From Dermatemys mawii (taxonomy: Eukaryota; Chordata; Testudines; Dermatemydidae): a stretch of DNA of 64,000 nt. The notes beneath the pieces were generated by a model. It was given only the letters and a program-made list of their open reading frames with translations, searched no databases and had not been told where the DNA came from. How positions within the stretch are numbered: position 1 is the stretch's first letter; each line of letters begins with the position of its first letter. Shown here piece by piece: positions 13,827 through 24,715 of the stretch. Made by a program: the position numbers and the translations under genes. The DNA is taken from contig ML677326.1 in assembly GCA_007922305.1 (NCBI GenBank), positions 55,980,785-56,044,784 on the forward strand, read 5' to 3'.

Positions 13827-14480
13827 ATAGACTCATAGAAGATTAGGGTTGGAAGAGACCTCAGGAAATCTAGTCCAACCCCCTGCTCAAAGCAGGACCA
13901 ACCCCAGCTAAATCATCCCAGCCAGGACTTTGTCGTCGGGCCTTGAAAACCTTGAAGGATGGAGAGTCCACCACCTCATTAGGTAACACATTCCAGTGCT
14001 TCACCATCCTCCTAGTGAGATAGGTTTTCCTAATATCCAACCTAACGCACCCACCCCACTGCAACTTGAGACCATTACTTCTTGTTCTGTCATCTGCTAC
14101 CACTGAGAACAGCCAAGCTCCATTGAGGACAAGAAGAGGCAATTGAGGCTGCTAGCAAATCCTCACTCACTCTTCTTTCCTGCAGACTACATAAGACTAG
14201 CTCCCGCAGCAACTCATAAGTCATGTGCCCCAGATCCCTTATCATTTTTGTTGCCCTTCACTGGACTCTCTCCAATTTGTCCACATCCTTTCTGTAGTGA
14301 GAGGCCCAAAACTGGACACAATAATACAGACATGGCTCACTGGTGCCAAATAGATGGGAATATTCACTTCCCTCAATCTGTTGTCAATACTCCTTCTAAT
14401 TCAGCCCAATATGCTAGTAGCCTTTTTGGCAACAAGGGCACACTGTTGATTCATATCCAGCTTCTCGTCCACTTAATCCT
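13827..14480 (-). mobile_element. CR1 LINE, 5'-truncated 3' end
   Basis: Read on the minus strand this is the 3' part of a CR1 element. The terminal repeat of CR1 appears at the plus-strand left edge as CATAGACTCATAGAAG, followed by the very typical GGTTGGAAGAGACCTC block. The body extends to about 14480, where similarity fades. As usual for CR1, the 5' end is missing, there is no poly-A and no clear target duplication. The 178-codon plus-strand frame that starts at 14143 is mostly antisense to this element. Confidence 0.9.
13870..14142 (-). pseudogene. CR1 ORF2 C-terminal fragment (endonuclease/reverse transcriptase polyprotein end)
   Basis: A 90-residue minus-strand frame encodes the C-terminal tail found in CR1 ORF2. 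It includes a TRSNGLKLQ stretch, an LDIRKTYLTRRMVKHWN block and LPNEVVDSPS, the order typical of the region after the reverse transcriptase domain. No catalytic residue is included. The methionine at the 5' end is incidental because the frame is a slice of a longer decayed protein. After the tail comes the short CR1 3' UTR. It is a fossil with no expected function, and the family assignment is secure. Confidence 0.8.
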
Positions 14481-16900
14481 GACAATGGCATTCCCCTTTG
14501 TTGGGCACTGCAAAGAATGTCAGCAAAAAGTTCTATATGGTAGGCCTATGCTATCAGTAAACTGGGTGAATTCACATGGTACATCCCTGGAGTTGCATAA
14601 AGGCCTGAATCTGGCCCAGGGTTTGAGGAGAGAAGCTCATAGACAACAGAAGTCAGTTACCACAGAGACTGTTTCCTGAGAAGCCACAAGAACCAGCAGT
14701 CATTCCCATTTACCTTTACTACTTGCACACAGAGCATGGTACACGCTTATGGAAGCAGAAAACATTGTTTCTGATCAATCTTTCTTGCTTTCATTTGGCC
14801 TTCAAAAGCATTGTAACAAAACATGCAAGTCTCCTGTATGAGTTATTTGTTTCTGGCCTGAGGAAAAAAGTGAGAACCCAGTACTAATGAAGGGCTGGCT
14901 GAGTAATGTTAATGCTATTTTTATAGGATTAGAAAATTTAACATGGGATTACTGTATTTTGGGTTTCTCATTTCAAGAAGAAAAGAGGAAGAGACAGAGG
15001 ACTGTATTTATCAAGGTGTCAATGCTGCACTGGCCTGTGAGGATAACTTCTTGACTGACTTGATGTTCATACATAGAGAAGTAGGTTTTTGTTAAGAAGA
15101 ATCCTAAACCACTGGTAAGAAGTTTCATTATTATTAATAATAAACAAAATCATCAGTTTTTTTGAAGATTAAAATGGTGTCTGAAGGGCACATTTTATTA
15201 CCCATTTAGGAGGCAAACCCCAAATATAAAGTATTACAGGTTATAACAAAATCATGTCAGCAAAACTAATAAAATTATACCAGGGCCAAAGTCTCAATAA
15301 GGCTTCAACATTCAGTGTGCCAAGGATGAAACTACATAGGCACTTGTTCTGACCTTCATTATAAATTTAAATAAATTGCCACTTTTGGCACACTGAGTGG
15401 ATTAATGTATTAAAAGACACTGCCCCATCTCTCCCTCATGAATTTTCAAAGATTATCATGTCAAATGAAAACTCTCATTCACAATTTAACTAAATGTAGT
15501 AGCAGTAAATTAAAATTAAATATCCTCTCCTCTATACTTAAAACATATATTAATTATTTGAAGCCAGCTAAGTAGTTTAGTTTTAGCTCATTGCTCTAGG
15601 ATATGTGAGGAAGTCTGGAAATTTAACTAAATTTCCCAGGCCCTGCACATGTTGGCAGAAGCTAGTCTGTTATGGGAGAGACATATCTGGAGTTCAGTAA
15701 AGCAATACAAGTTTAATTTCTATAGTAAATCATCATCAGGTATGCTAGTGAAAAATGATAATTGAAAAAGTTTACAGATTACATACTTATAATTATTCAG
15801 AGATCTCCATAAAGTCTCAACATATAGACTGTTTTCAATTCACTGCAATATGGAGAAGTCAACTAATTTTTGTTCTAATTAAGTTGGTGAGTCCACACCA
15901 GTACCTCATTTTTCCCCCCAGAAAAGGGAGGAAAGGATCAATTAACTATACTTCTAGCTTAAATTTTGTTGCAGGGATGGTCTGAGCCAACTCTGTGTTA
16001 TCTCTGCTCACTTCCATTGAACGCTTAAATGTGGTCTGTGTGCATGTATGCCTCTATTTGATCAGAACATGGCTAGGTGGGAAATGGCAGATCCAGAAGA
16101 CAGTTATTATCAAGTTTAAAATAAAAGCCCAACAAATAAAACAAAATCCTAAAAATCACCTTTTTTAAAAAAAAAAAAATTGGCCTTTTCTTCTCAGATG
16201 GGTAGTCAGCCCTATAGACTTACCCCTCTCCTGCAGTCATATTCCAATTAAAGGAACATTTGACTCTTCAGTCCCTTGTAGGAAAAACTGAAGTAATGGT
16301 CTGTAATGAAGAAGTTGGATTCTTCCCTACTTTAAGGCAGTTTTGTACTGTTCTTCTGGTGCCAAGTGGTCCGTAAACCTCTAGCCAGCCATCCAAGGAT
16401 CATACTATAGAAACAATTGGGTAGCAAAGAACCACCACAGCCACAGCAGTTCAGTCGCTGTTACTGGCACAGTGACCATGGCTGGAGGAAAGGGTGGGAT
16501 GCAGGTAAGGAGCATCTTGAGTTCCAGCAACTCCTAGCTGCCGGAACAACTCCTTGGAGCTGGACCAGGATCAGAGAACAGCCAAGGTGGCTTAAAGTGT
16601 ATGTCTTCATATACACTCTCATTCTCTCTCCGTGGCACCAAGTGCTCTGAAGCCAAAATATTAGGTCAACTTGTGTTTTTAATAGTGAAATTCAAATCAT
16701 AGCAACCATTTGCCTAACATCCACTAATTCTGTAACTCTATACAAAATTTTAAAAAAGCACTCAGGTAGGATTTTCTCTTTATAAAATTCATGCTGCTTA
16801 TTGTGTCCATTGCCTACTAGAAGTTTTAGGGTCTCTTCTTTCCTCTCTTGGTTAATATTTGTTCCTGTTCTACATACTGGAGTTAGATTTGTAGAACAAT
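14481..16900. other. unannotated sequence
   Basis: No gene or element is recognised with confidence. Poly-A at about 16161-16181 and short AT-rich runs are ordinary. Confidence 0.5.
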
Positions 16901-16902
16901 AA

Positions 16903-17036
16903 ATTTCAGTTCTGGCTCTGACCCAGACTCTGCCTCTCTCACCTTCAGCAATTCAATTAATATATCCCCATACTGTCCTGATCTGTAAAAGTGAGGACTG
17001 TAGTTACCTACAACACATAGCACAGAAGGGCTAAGA
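16903..17036 (+). repeat. MIR-type SINE fragment
   Basis: The order TTCTGGCTCTGACCCAGACT, a run matching the conserved CTCACTTAACCTCTCTGTGCC-CCATCTGTAAAATGGGGATAATA core in decayed form (here ATATCCCCATACTG and ATCTGTAAAAGTGAGGACT), and then GTTACCTAC gives a recognisable MIR core on the plus strand. The tRNA-like head is not preserved. Confidence 0.6.
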
Positions 17037-20000
17037 GCCTAATTTTTTAATTAATTATTTTAGTTAGGCATGCTCGATCATTGTTAAGGAGTCTTAGTTA
17101 TTAAAGAAGCAGAAAATATTTCCATTTAGATGCCCAGTGTTAAGTATTTGCACTCAGATCTTGGCCTGTGCTCCAGCAATGCAAAGCTGCTGTAAAGTTG
17201 CCGTAGCAGGTCAGCTGAGGATTTTCCTAGCATAAATGAAGCACTACACCAACTCCAAATGTAAAATGTCATAAGTTGAGTTCTTTTTATTTGCCTTCTG
17301 GCTTTTGAACCTTTAGGGTGCACTCACTTCACATTTTCAAACTTCTGTGTAACCAGGAGGGCTAGACATTTTTATTTTCAAAAAAAGTAAGGTGAGATTC
17401 TCATGTGATATCATTCCAGTAGCTGGGATTTTAAGAAACACCAGTATTTGCCAATCTTATGATAACTGGCAACACTGCTTGTGTAGCTGACTCTACATTA
17501 CCACTTTTTTGTCCCTTTGGTTTATGGTTTATGTCAAATGCTCAGGGAGCATGGCTGGTGCATTTCTCTGCTATGGCGTATAGCAGGTGTAATGACCCCT
17601 TTGGGAGAAATTATAAGCCAGAACAAATTACATCAGGAGCTTGAACTGAGGTCAGGACTGGATCCATCAGCCCCAGAAGTCAGGGGAGCATAAAGGTAAC
17701 ATACAGCCAACTTTGAATTCCTCACATCATGCAGTTGGGAAGACCAAGATACGGGCAGTCTGACTTAGTGAACAGAGCACAGGTAGTCAGAGCTAGAGCC
17801 CAAGTCAGGAGTCAGAGGTGAAATCAAAGTACCTATGTCAAATAAGAGTAAGGTCCAATTCAGTAACCAGTCAGGAAGTCTCTCAATTGCTCAGACAATT
17901 TCCGGTGCCTCCTTGTGTCTTAAACACTATGGTCAGGCCAATCTGTGGGCCAGTGGTCATTGCCCCCAGGGCCCTTACAGTAATGAGCAGACCTTGGCCA
18001 AACCCAAAGATCTGGCAATTTCAGTGAAGTTCCTCAGAATCTTCTACTTGCTGCACTCAAGGAGAGCAACAGTATATTTTCTGATTAAAGAAAACTTTGT
18101 GACTTTGAACCAAAAACAAATGGAATGCATATGAAACTAGATTTGACATGCAAGGAAAATAAAATTAAGTTAAAAATCTTTTGTAACATATTCTACTTTG
18201 GTTATAAAATATAGCATAAAATGAACAAGATTCAGTTTAAACACGAGAACTTGGAAAGAGTAAACTGAATTGATAGATTGATATTACTGTGAAATGTAAC
18301 ACTAATAAATAATAAAATAAAAACTAACTATAACAGTACAGTTGTGCAAAGATTATTCAGTATTCTGTTCTGGGATGTACATCATTTAAGATTTTTCACA
18401 CACTGAAAGAAGTCATTAAAACTTTTTGAAAAAAACACGTTAGCCAGCTTATCCCAGCACTGAAAATAATAAGTTATGAGGATGTTTCTAAGACAATCTT
18501 TATATTTTAAAAAGACATACAGTAGATGGCATATCTAAAGTGTAATAATGATAAAAAATGTTGGGAGGATCAGTTTGTGTAAACTGTTCAGCTTAACACA
18601 GAAAAGAAAGACAAAAATGATACTAAGGAGTTTTATTGACCTCTTAATTTCAGATGTAGATGAAGCAGATGATTTTTGTTAAGCTGCAAACCTTTAGTGA
18701 CTTTTGGTTTTTGGCTCATTCTCTTCTCCCATCTAGTGTAATTGTAATACCCAGTAATAAAGCTTTTATCGGTACAATGTAACCAGAAACAGGGAGAAGT
18801 TAGACAAGCAATGTGATCATCCACAGCTAGCAACAACCCTCACTCTTTACAGTACAAAGAGCTCCCCTACTAGATATACAGCAGTTGTAATTTGTTTAAA
18901 GAGAGAAAGGTTGAGATTACGAGGATGCTTCCTCATAGAGTCTGGTACTGACAATGCACTGATTTTCATCACTCTGAATTTCATCTTCCAATCCCAAACA
19001 GTTACTATCAGTCTTACAGGCTATCATTCTGACATATATAGCATAGTGAGAACATGCATAAAATCTGAATAATAGCTCTAGCAGACACACCAGCATGTTC
19101 TTTTTTAGGGAGTCTGTTTGTGTGGGTTTTAATGGTTGTAAAAGGTAGACTAATAGCACTGGAAAATGAAGTCCTCCACTTACTTACAGATCGAATAAAA
19201 GTAGAGGCCTCCATTCTACAGTGTAAATGTAGTTTCCCCTCACATCCATCCCCTCAGGACATGTTGAGACACACTGGTGGAGCAGTTTTGGAGGGGGTAG
19301 TCGGAGGGAAACTCAGTCTTTGGTGGGTGTAAATGTATTGTTGTTACCACTGCACTCTAAAGGCTGGTGAACAATTATTTATAACTATAGTTTAAAGAGA
19401 AGAAACTATGTTTTATGTTGCATCTTCAAGCCTAGCTTTCAGAAACAGAAAAATATATTGCATCTAGTCTGAGATAGCCCCACTACAGGGCAGATCATGT
19501 ACAAGGAAGGTATTTAATACTTTAAATAGGTTGAAAGGTAAAGATGCTTTGAAAAAAAATAGACTTGTAATTGTTTTCATGATCGTGAACCCAGAGCAGT
19601 AGAGGGGCATATTTTAAAAAAGTCCAAATAAATGACCCTGTTACCCACAACATATCAAACTGAAAAATGGAGACTGAAGTGGGTGGTGTTTAGTTTGTGA
19701 GGACTTTTTAACCTCACTATACTTTCAATGCAAAATTGAATGACCCATTGCCATGATATTTTTAACATTCCAGTCCACTGCCTATCCCAGTTTCTTCTCA
19801 GAAAATTTTTCATGGTCACCTTAAGGGGGAAGGATTAGTAGGCTCATTGAGGGGTCAAAGGGATATTAACCCCTGCTGCGAATCCTTCAGAAATGCTACG
19901 AGTTCTGTAGCAAATAATGTCTTATAAAATGGCTGCTCTTCCTCCTCCCCAATCCACTTCCAATCCAAATACATCCTGCTCTAGACCCACAGGACCCCAG

Positions 20001-20437
20001 CCACACAGTGTTGGTGAAGACTGGTTTCCAAAAGATCTTAGAAGTGGCAGGAATTTATTGTGGTGCTGAAGATCCTGCCTTTTGTAGCCATAGGGACATT
20101 TCTTTCCTTTTAAAATGTGATTTTTTTTCCTTTAGTGCCAAATACTATATAGACCTGAATTCAGAACACATTGCAATCTTCAAGACCCTATCCCCAGTGA
20201 ATGGCTGTTTAATACACTGATCTCCAAAAAGAGAGAATTTCCCTGAGGAAATGTATTTTTAGATAAAAACAAAATGAATGTGATGGCCCCCAGCAATAAC
20301 CCACACTAACCTAATCAAATATAAAATTAAAAAAGGAACAGCTGTTTCATGACGTGTGCCTTGTGAAAACAAGCAGCATAGTCGCTCACTTTCTCTCCTT
20401 TTGGCTGGTACCATTTCCCTGCATTATCCCTATGTAA
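17037..20437. other. unannotated sequence with one low-level repeat
   Basis: No gene is recognised. A segment at about 17640-17830 repeats short CAGGAGTCAGAG and AGTCAGAGCTAG type words and may be part of an old interspersed repeat. The rest looks unique. Frames of 60-100 codons here have no family-like features. Confidence 0.45.
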
Positions 20438-20540
20438 CCTAGATTGAGAGTTTCTCAGAGGATAGATCATGTCTATATTATTCCTGTAGGCAGCCTATGG
20501 CATTATATTCAAATGCTAAATAAATAACCATCTTGTTGAT
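20438..20540 (+). repeat. MIR/L2-type tail
   Basis: The segment follows the pattern of ancient L2/MIR3 tails: an AGATTGAGAGTTTCTCAGAG block, GATCATGTCTATATT, and then an AATGCTAAATAAATAA end. The element upstream is too decayed to assign. Confidence 0.5.
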
Positions 20541-20945
20541 AGTTAAAATGGATTAGAGACATTGCCTCTAATACTCAATATAGCAAACAGAACAAATCTT
20601 TCTTCTTGCCCCTTCATCTTCCTGAAAGGTCTTGGTACAAAGATTGATAGTTTATCATTTCAAGAATATACAATCAACATTCCCTGTAACAAACTTTCTC
20701 CACATAGGGTTTTTCCAACAGACGGTATTCTGCTCTTAAATAGATGTCTTGCAGAGCAGAAGAAATAATTTTTACATTGTGGAGAAGCATAGAAGTCAGT
20801 CATGCTTCACAACATTGTTTCACAGAGAAAAACTGTAGTCTAACTGACCTATACCTCCAGTGGCTTACATGGTTAGTGATTAAATGTTCAGGAGGTTATA
20901 ATGTGCCACTGGGAACTAGCTTTCTAACAAATGAAGGAATATATA

Positions 20946-21148
20946 GTACAGGAACTCCTCGCTTAGTGTTGTAGTGATGTTCCTGAAAAATGCAACTTTA
21001 AGCAAAACAATGTTAAGCGAATCAAATTTCCCCATAAGAATTAATGTAAATAGGGGCAGGGGGTTTAGATTCCACGGATTTTTTTTTCACCAGACTAAAG
21101 ACGTTATATTATATATGTGTGTGTGTGTGTGTGTGTATGTATATATAT
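20946..21148. mobile_element. pogo/Tigger-like element, left part
   Basis: It starts with CAGGAACTCCTCGCTTAG and has the repeated TTAAGCAAAAC / GTTAAGCGAATC words and the CCCCATAAGAATTAATG block that I know from a Tc1/mariner-pogo type element abundant in turtles. It runs into a (TG)n-(TA)n microsatellite (TG tract about 21115-21137), where an LTR-like unit interrupts it. The other half resumes at 21797. It is non-coding and was probably mobilised in trans. Confidence 0.5.
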
Positions 21149-21796
21149 TGTGACGGAGTCAGACCAGAAGGATATAGGAGAGTGCTGGAAGGCAGGTATA
21201 TCAGCCTCAGGATGTGCAGGTCCTTGTTCCCTGGATAGCCAAACAAAGGCTACTCCAGACCAATCAAGACAACTGGGGCCAATTAAGAACCTTCTAGAAA
21301 GGAGTAGAAACAGCTAGCCTAATTGGGACACCTGAAGCCAGTCAGGGACTGGCTGAATCCAGATAAAAACCTCCCAGTTAGTCACGTGGGCTGTGGGTGT
21401 CAAGAGCTGTGGAAGGAGGATGTGCTGTTGGTGAACAACATATCATCCAGAAGGAAGGAGGCCCTGAGGTAAGGGTGAAGTGGAGTTTGAAGAAGCAGGG
21501 ACTGCTGTGGGGAAGTAGCCCAGGGAATTGTATTGTGTTTTGTGGATAAAAGGTCAGCCATCTTAGCTGATACTATTAGGGTCCCTGGGCGGGAGCCTGG
21601 AGCAGAGGGTGGGCCCGGGCTCCCCCCTTTTTACACCTTCCATACTGGCCTGTGATGAAGGTAACTCACTAGGCGGTGACTCTTGCCAATTATACTGAGA
21701 AAGGGAGGTCACTCTGGGGCCTAGATGAGTTTCTGAGGCCCCTAAATCTGCCAGGAAGCACAGGACCCACGAGTACAAACTTGGAGCTTTGTCACA
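21149..21796 (+). mobile_element. LTR-like unit (probable solo LTR)
   Basis: A 648-bp block begins TGTGACGGAGTCAGACC and ends GGAGCTTTGTCACA, so it is bounded by TG...CA with a perfect 6-bp terminal inverted repeat TGTGAC/GTCACA. It sits inside a TA-rich tract, so the target duplication (ATATAT type) is visible but its exact length cannot be fixed. The interior contains GATAAAAACC (about 21362) and GATAAAAGG (about 21546) as TATA-like sequences. No internal retroviral genes are next to it, which is why I call it solo. The plus orientation is chosen from TG/CA and TATA-like positions and is uncertain. Confidence 0.5.
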
Positions 21797-22075
21797 ATAT
21801 ATATACATACACACACACAGTATAAGTTTTAAATAAACAATTTAATACTGGTACACAGCAATGATGATGGTGAAGCTTGGTTGAGGTAGTGAAGTCAGGG
21901 GGTGGGATATTTCCCAGATAATGCCTTACTGCTAAAGGATGAACTGAGCCCCCAAGGGTTAACTCTCACATTCTATAAAACAGCAGGAAAGGAGGAAGGG
22001 CAGACAGAGACAGAGATTATGCGCATTTCCCCTTTAAGTACACTGCCTTGTTAATTAAATCAGCAAGCTGCATAA
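21797..22075. mobile_element. pogo/Tigger-like element, right part
   Basis: It continues the element interrupted by the LTR-like unit: a (TA)n-(CA)n tract, AGTATAAGTTTTAAATAAAC, GCAATGATGATGGTGAAGC, and a CCCTTTAAGTACACTGCC block. No coding frame is present. The boundary with the transposase remnant that follows is uncertain by tens of bases. Confidence 0.45.
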
Positions 22076-22735
22076 CAATCACCCCAGGTCAATCTCTGCA
22101 CACTGAATTGGTTGGCTATGAACCAGTAGCATTTGCAGTTTGCCAGCTTCCAGGTGGCAATGGTGAATCTCTTCTCCATGGGTATGGGGCACTGTCTGTT
22201 AGTATACTGTCATTGAAGCTCTGGGGCTCATTCAGAACATCTCAAAAAAATGTTGCCTCTTCAGCCTCAAATTCTCTTGCCACTGCTGGGTATCCCAGTT
22301 CTGCAGAATGATCCTTTCCCATCAATCTTCACTCATTTCCCAGGCCCAGAAATGCGCTGCATGGTGTGAAGCTGCTCCCGAAACCAACCGTCTAGGATCG
22401 GGTGCTTGGTGTCCTTCTCTTCTTCATCCTACTTCTTCCCCTCACTGAAGAATCTCCTGCTGCTAGAGGAGCTGCTGCCACATCATCTGCTCAGTGATGC
22501 TGTGGGCAAGTTCAACGCCAAATGAATCCATCACTGAGTGCTGAAATACATCCCAAGCAGCCTCTGCATATTCACAGTTGCTAGCATAGCGGCTCAGAAC
22601 ATTGCTGGGGGGCCATGCTGGCTGACAGAACTTTGAAAATGGTGATAGCCCACCCAGAAAGTGAGCAGGGAATGGAGACAGTGGAGGTATGGGATATTTA
22701 AATTGAATCACCTGGCCTCTGCTATACATCTACCA
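22076..22735 (-). pseudogene. PIF/Harbinger transposase remnant (HARBI1/ALP1-like), N-terminal part
   Basis: Read on the minus strand, this region reproduces in order the N-terminal landmarks of the HARBI1/ALP1-like transposases common in turtles and crocodilians. There is an AWDVFQHSVMDSFGVELAHSI block (22463-22729 frame), then about 22310-22450 a REQLHTMQRI-like stretch, then further downstream short readable words equivalent to LWKLATPDSYRSVANQFGV (around 22090-22160). Reading requires several frame changes and passes stops. The catalytic DDE domain is missing because the remnant ends where the Tigger-like element begins. PIF/Harbinger transposases normally work with a Myb-like partner, and a remnant of such a partner lies at about 40 kb. 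The assignment is from remembered family sequence, without alignment. Confidence 0.6.
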
Positions 22736-23685
22736 ATGCACAGTGATAAGAATGCTCACTGCTCAGTAGTGAAGTAAAGGACCATGGGATATCCTTCAGG
22801 AATGCCACAGGCTTAGTGTGCAGCAAGCCACCAGCTTGTGTGCACAATGATGTGAACTGAAAGATAGCACAAGTATCCCATGTGTGTGCTATTAGTGTGC
22901 CTTCCATATTGTGTATTATCTGACATGTATCAAAAAGATGCAGATTAAACCCCCAATTTAGAGACGCTCTTAATGTTGTGTTACTCTGTCATAGACTAGG
23001 TTGTATTAGGTCATAATCTTAACTTATTGCATCAGCTATGGCACAAGATAAGATTTAACACCAGATAATAAGAAATATAAAAGGATGTATAAAAGAGAGC
23101 AACTAACATTTCTTTGGCCGTAACTACTGGTACATTGCAATAAGCAAACTGATGAAAGCAATTTACATTATCCCCAGAAAATCCAAATTATCTACAGAAT
23201 CTGCAGATGATCTGGTATCTTCACATCTGTAATTGCAATGTTATGGGCCATAAAAGTCAATACTTTGTAATCATAACTTTATGTTACATGCAAATTTGTA
23301 CATGGTGGTCTTTCTCCATAATGCATTTATTATCTTCTTTATGCAACCTAATAAATGGTATTAATGCAAAAACAAACTGCATTAAAGAATGGTTACATAA
23401 CATTTTCATGACCTTATTTATATAACTGTGTGCCACATGAAGAACCTGGAGAATGAATTTTCACAGGAGTATTTAAACCTTTTTTAAACATTTTATTGTA
23501 ACTATGAAAAATCTATTAAACAGCCAGTCTACTGATCTGGTACCCTTTACAGATAGCCTATGATCTAAATCAAGCCTTGTGTCTTTATAGTTAGTACAGT
23601 GTGGCTAAGGATTACCACATGTGTTTACATGAAGGCACTGCTCTCTACACTTAAATTGTGATTAGTACAGCTAGCCAAAGAATGA
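22736..23685. other. unannotated sequence
   Basis: No gene is recognised. The first 180 bases may be upstream sequence of the Harbinger remnant on the minus strand. The rest is AT-rich and featureless to my reading. Confidence 0.45.
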
Positions 23686-23689
23686 CAAT

Positions 23690-23985
23690 TCTGTTTCATA
23701 ACAACTTTTGAGGTTTTCAAATTTGTTTCCATCCCACTTTGGAACAAAACCCAAACATTTTTAATTTTGGAATTAATTTGTATTTTGGAATGAATTGTGT
23801 TGAAATATCCATTATCAGATTGAAAAGGACTAGTTTTTGTTCCTCTGTCTCTGGAATTCATCAGAGAATCCACCCTAGACCCCTGAAACCTGCCCAGTGA
23901 AAATTTCATAAAAACTGATACAGCTCCACAAATGTTTTGACTTTGACAAAGCAACATACTTTGATGAAAGCAGTTTTGTCAAAAC
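23690..23985. repeat. probable dispersed element, same style as the AAAATTTT-rich copies
   Basis: The stretch has the alternating TTTTGGAATGAATTG, GTTTTGTCAAAA and TGAAAATTTCATAAAAA words seen in other copies in this window. A 110-codon minus-strand frame crosses it but shows no domain. Edges are uncertain. Confidence 0.35.
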
Positions 23986-24715
23986 TCTTCTTCGTGGCTA
24001 TACTCAAAAGGTTTCCATTAGAGAAACCTCAAAGGACAGTGACTTCCAAAAGACTAAAGTGTCTCTGAATAGGGATATGGCTACCATTCGTGACTATTTG
24101 CAATAAATGCAAACTGCAACCAAGTACATCAAAGATTGTGTAAACAAGTTTCCTCGTAAACCATCCTCAGAGCTAAATTGAGCTTAACGTCTTTTTGAAT
24201 GGTCAGTGGTTGGCACAAAGCCAGGGTATCGAAGGGTCACCTAGATTTCACACTCATGTACAAAAAAATCTCACTAAAGTAGCTCACAAGTTCCAGAGCA
24301 GAAACTGTCTCCTGAGCAAACTGATAATATCTGTGAGAATTATCACAAGTACATTGAAGCCATACAAAAACTTGTATGTTTACCAGTCCTAAATAAAATG
24401 CCACCACCTAACATCCAGCACCAGAATGCAGTCAACAAACTAATCACTAAGGTAGAACAGATGTCACACCTGCCAATGTTGAGGGATATTTGGGATTCAC
24501 CTTGCCACTGATGGCAAAGGAAAAAATCTTTCCTGGACAAACTTGCATCCAGCTAACATCAGCAGCAGCTCACTGTGACTGAGAATGAGCCTGTCATTGT
24601 CAGGAACTTCCACATCATTACTCTCAGTCCAAATGAATGGCTACCTGATAACCGGGCTCCCACACTTCTGCCTCTAGAGCTTCAGGCATGGCATAGTTCT
24701 CTGGGCCAGGACTGA
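23939..24715 (+). other. possible decayed coding sequence, unidentified
   Basis: One plus-strand frame can be followed for 258 codons without an indel, with about eight stop codons. Two long open runs, about 55 codons from 23939 and about 70 codons ending near 24507, read as amphipathic protein-like sequence (for example AIQKLVCLPVLNKMPPPN and NAVNKLITKVEQMSHLPML). Random sequence would give about 12 stops in 258 codons, so the stop count alone is not convincing. I recognise no family. The left part overlaps a probable dispersed repeat. It could be an old processed pseudogene or chance. Confidence 0.2.

Noticed and set aside
14143..14679. Longest open frame in the window, 178 codons, plus strand
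   Set aside because: Its first 340 bases are antisense to a CR1 3' region and the remainder has no domain. The length is explained by the codon bias of the opposite-strand transposon sequence.
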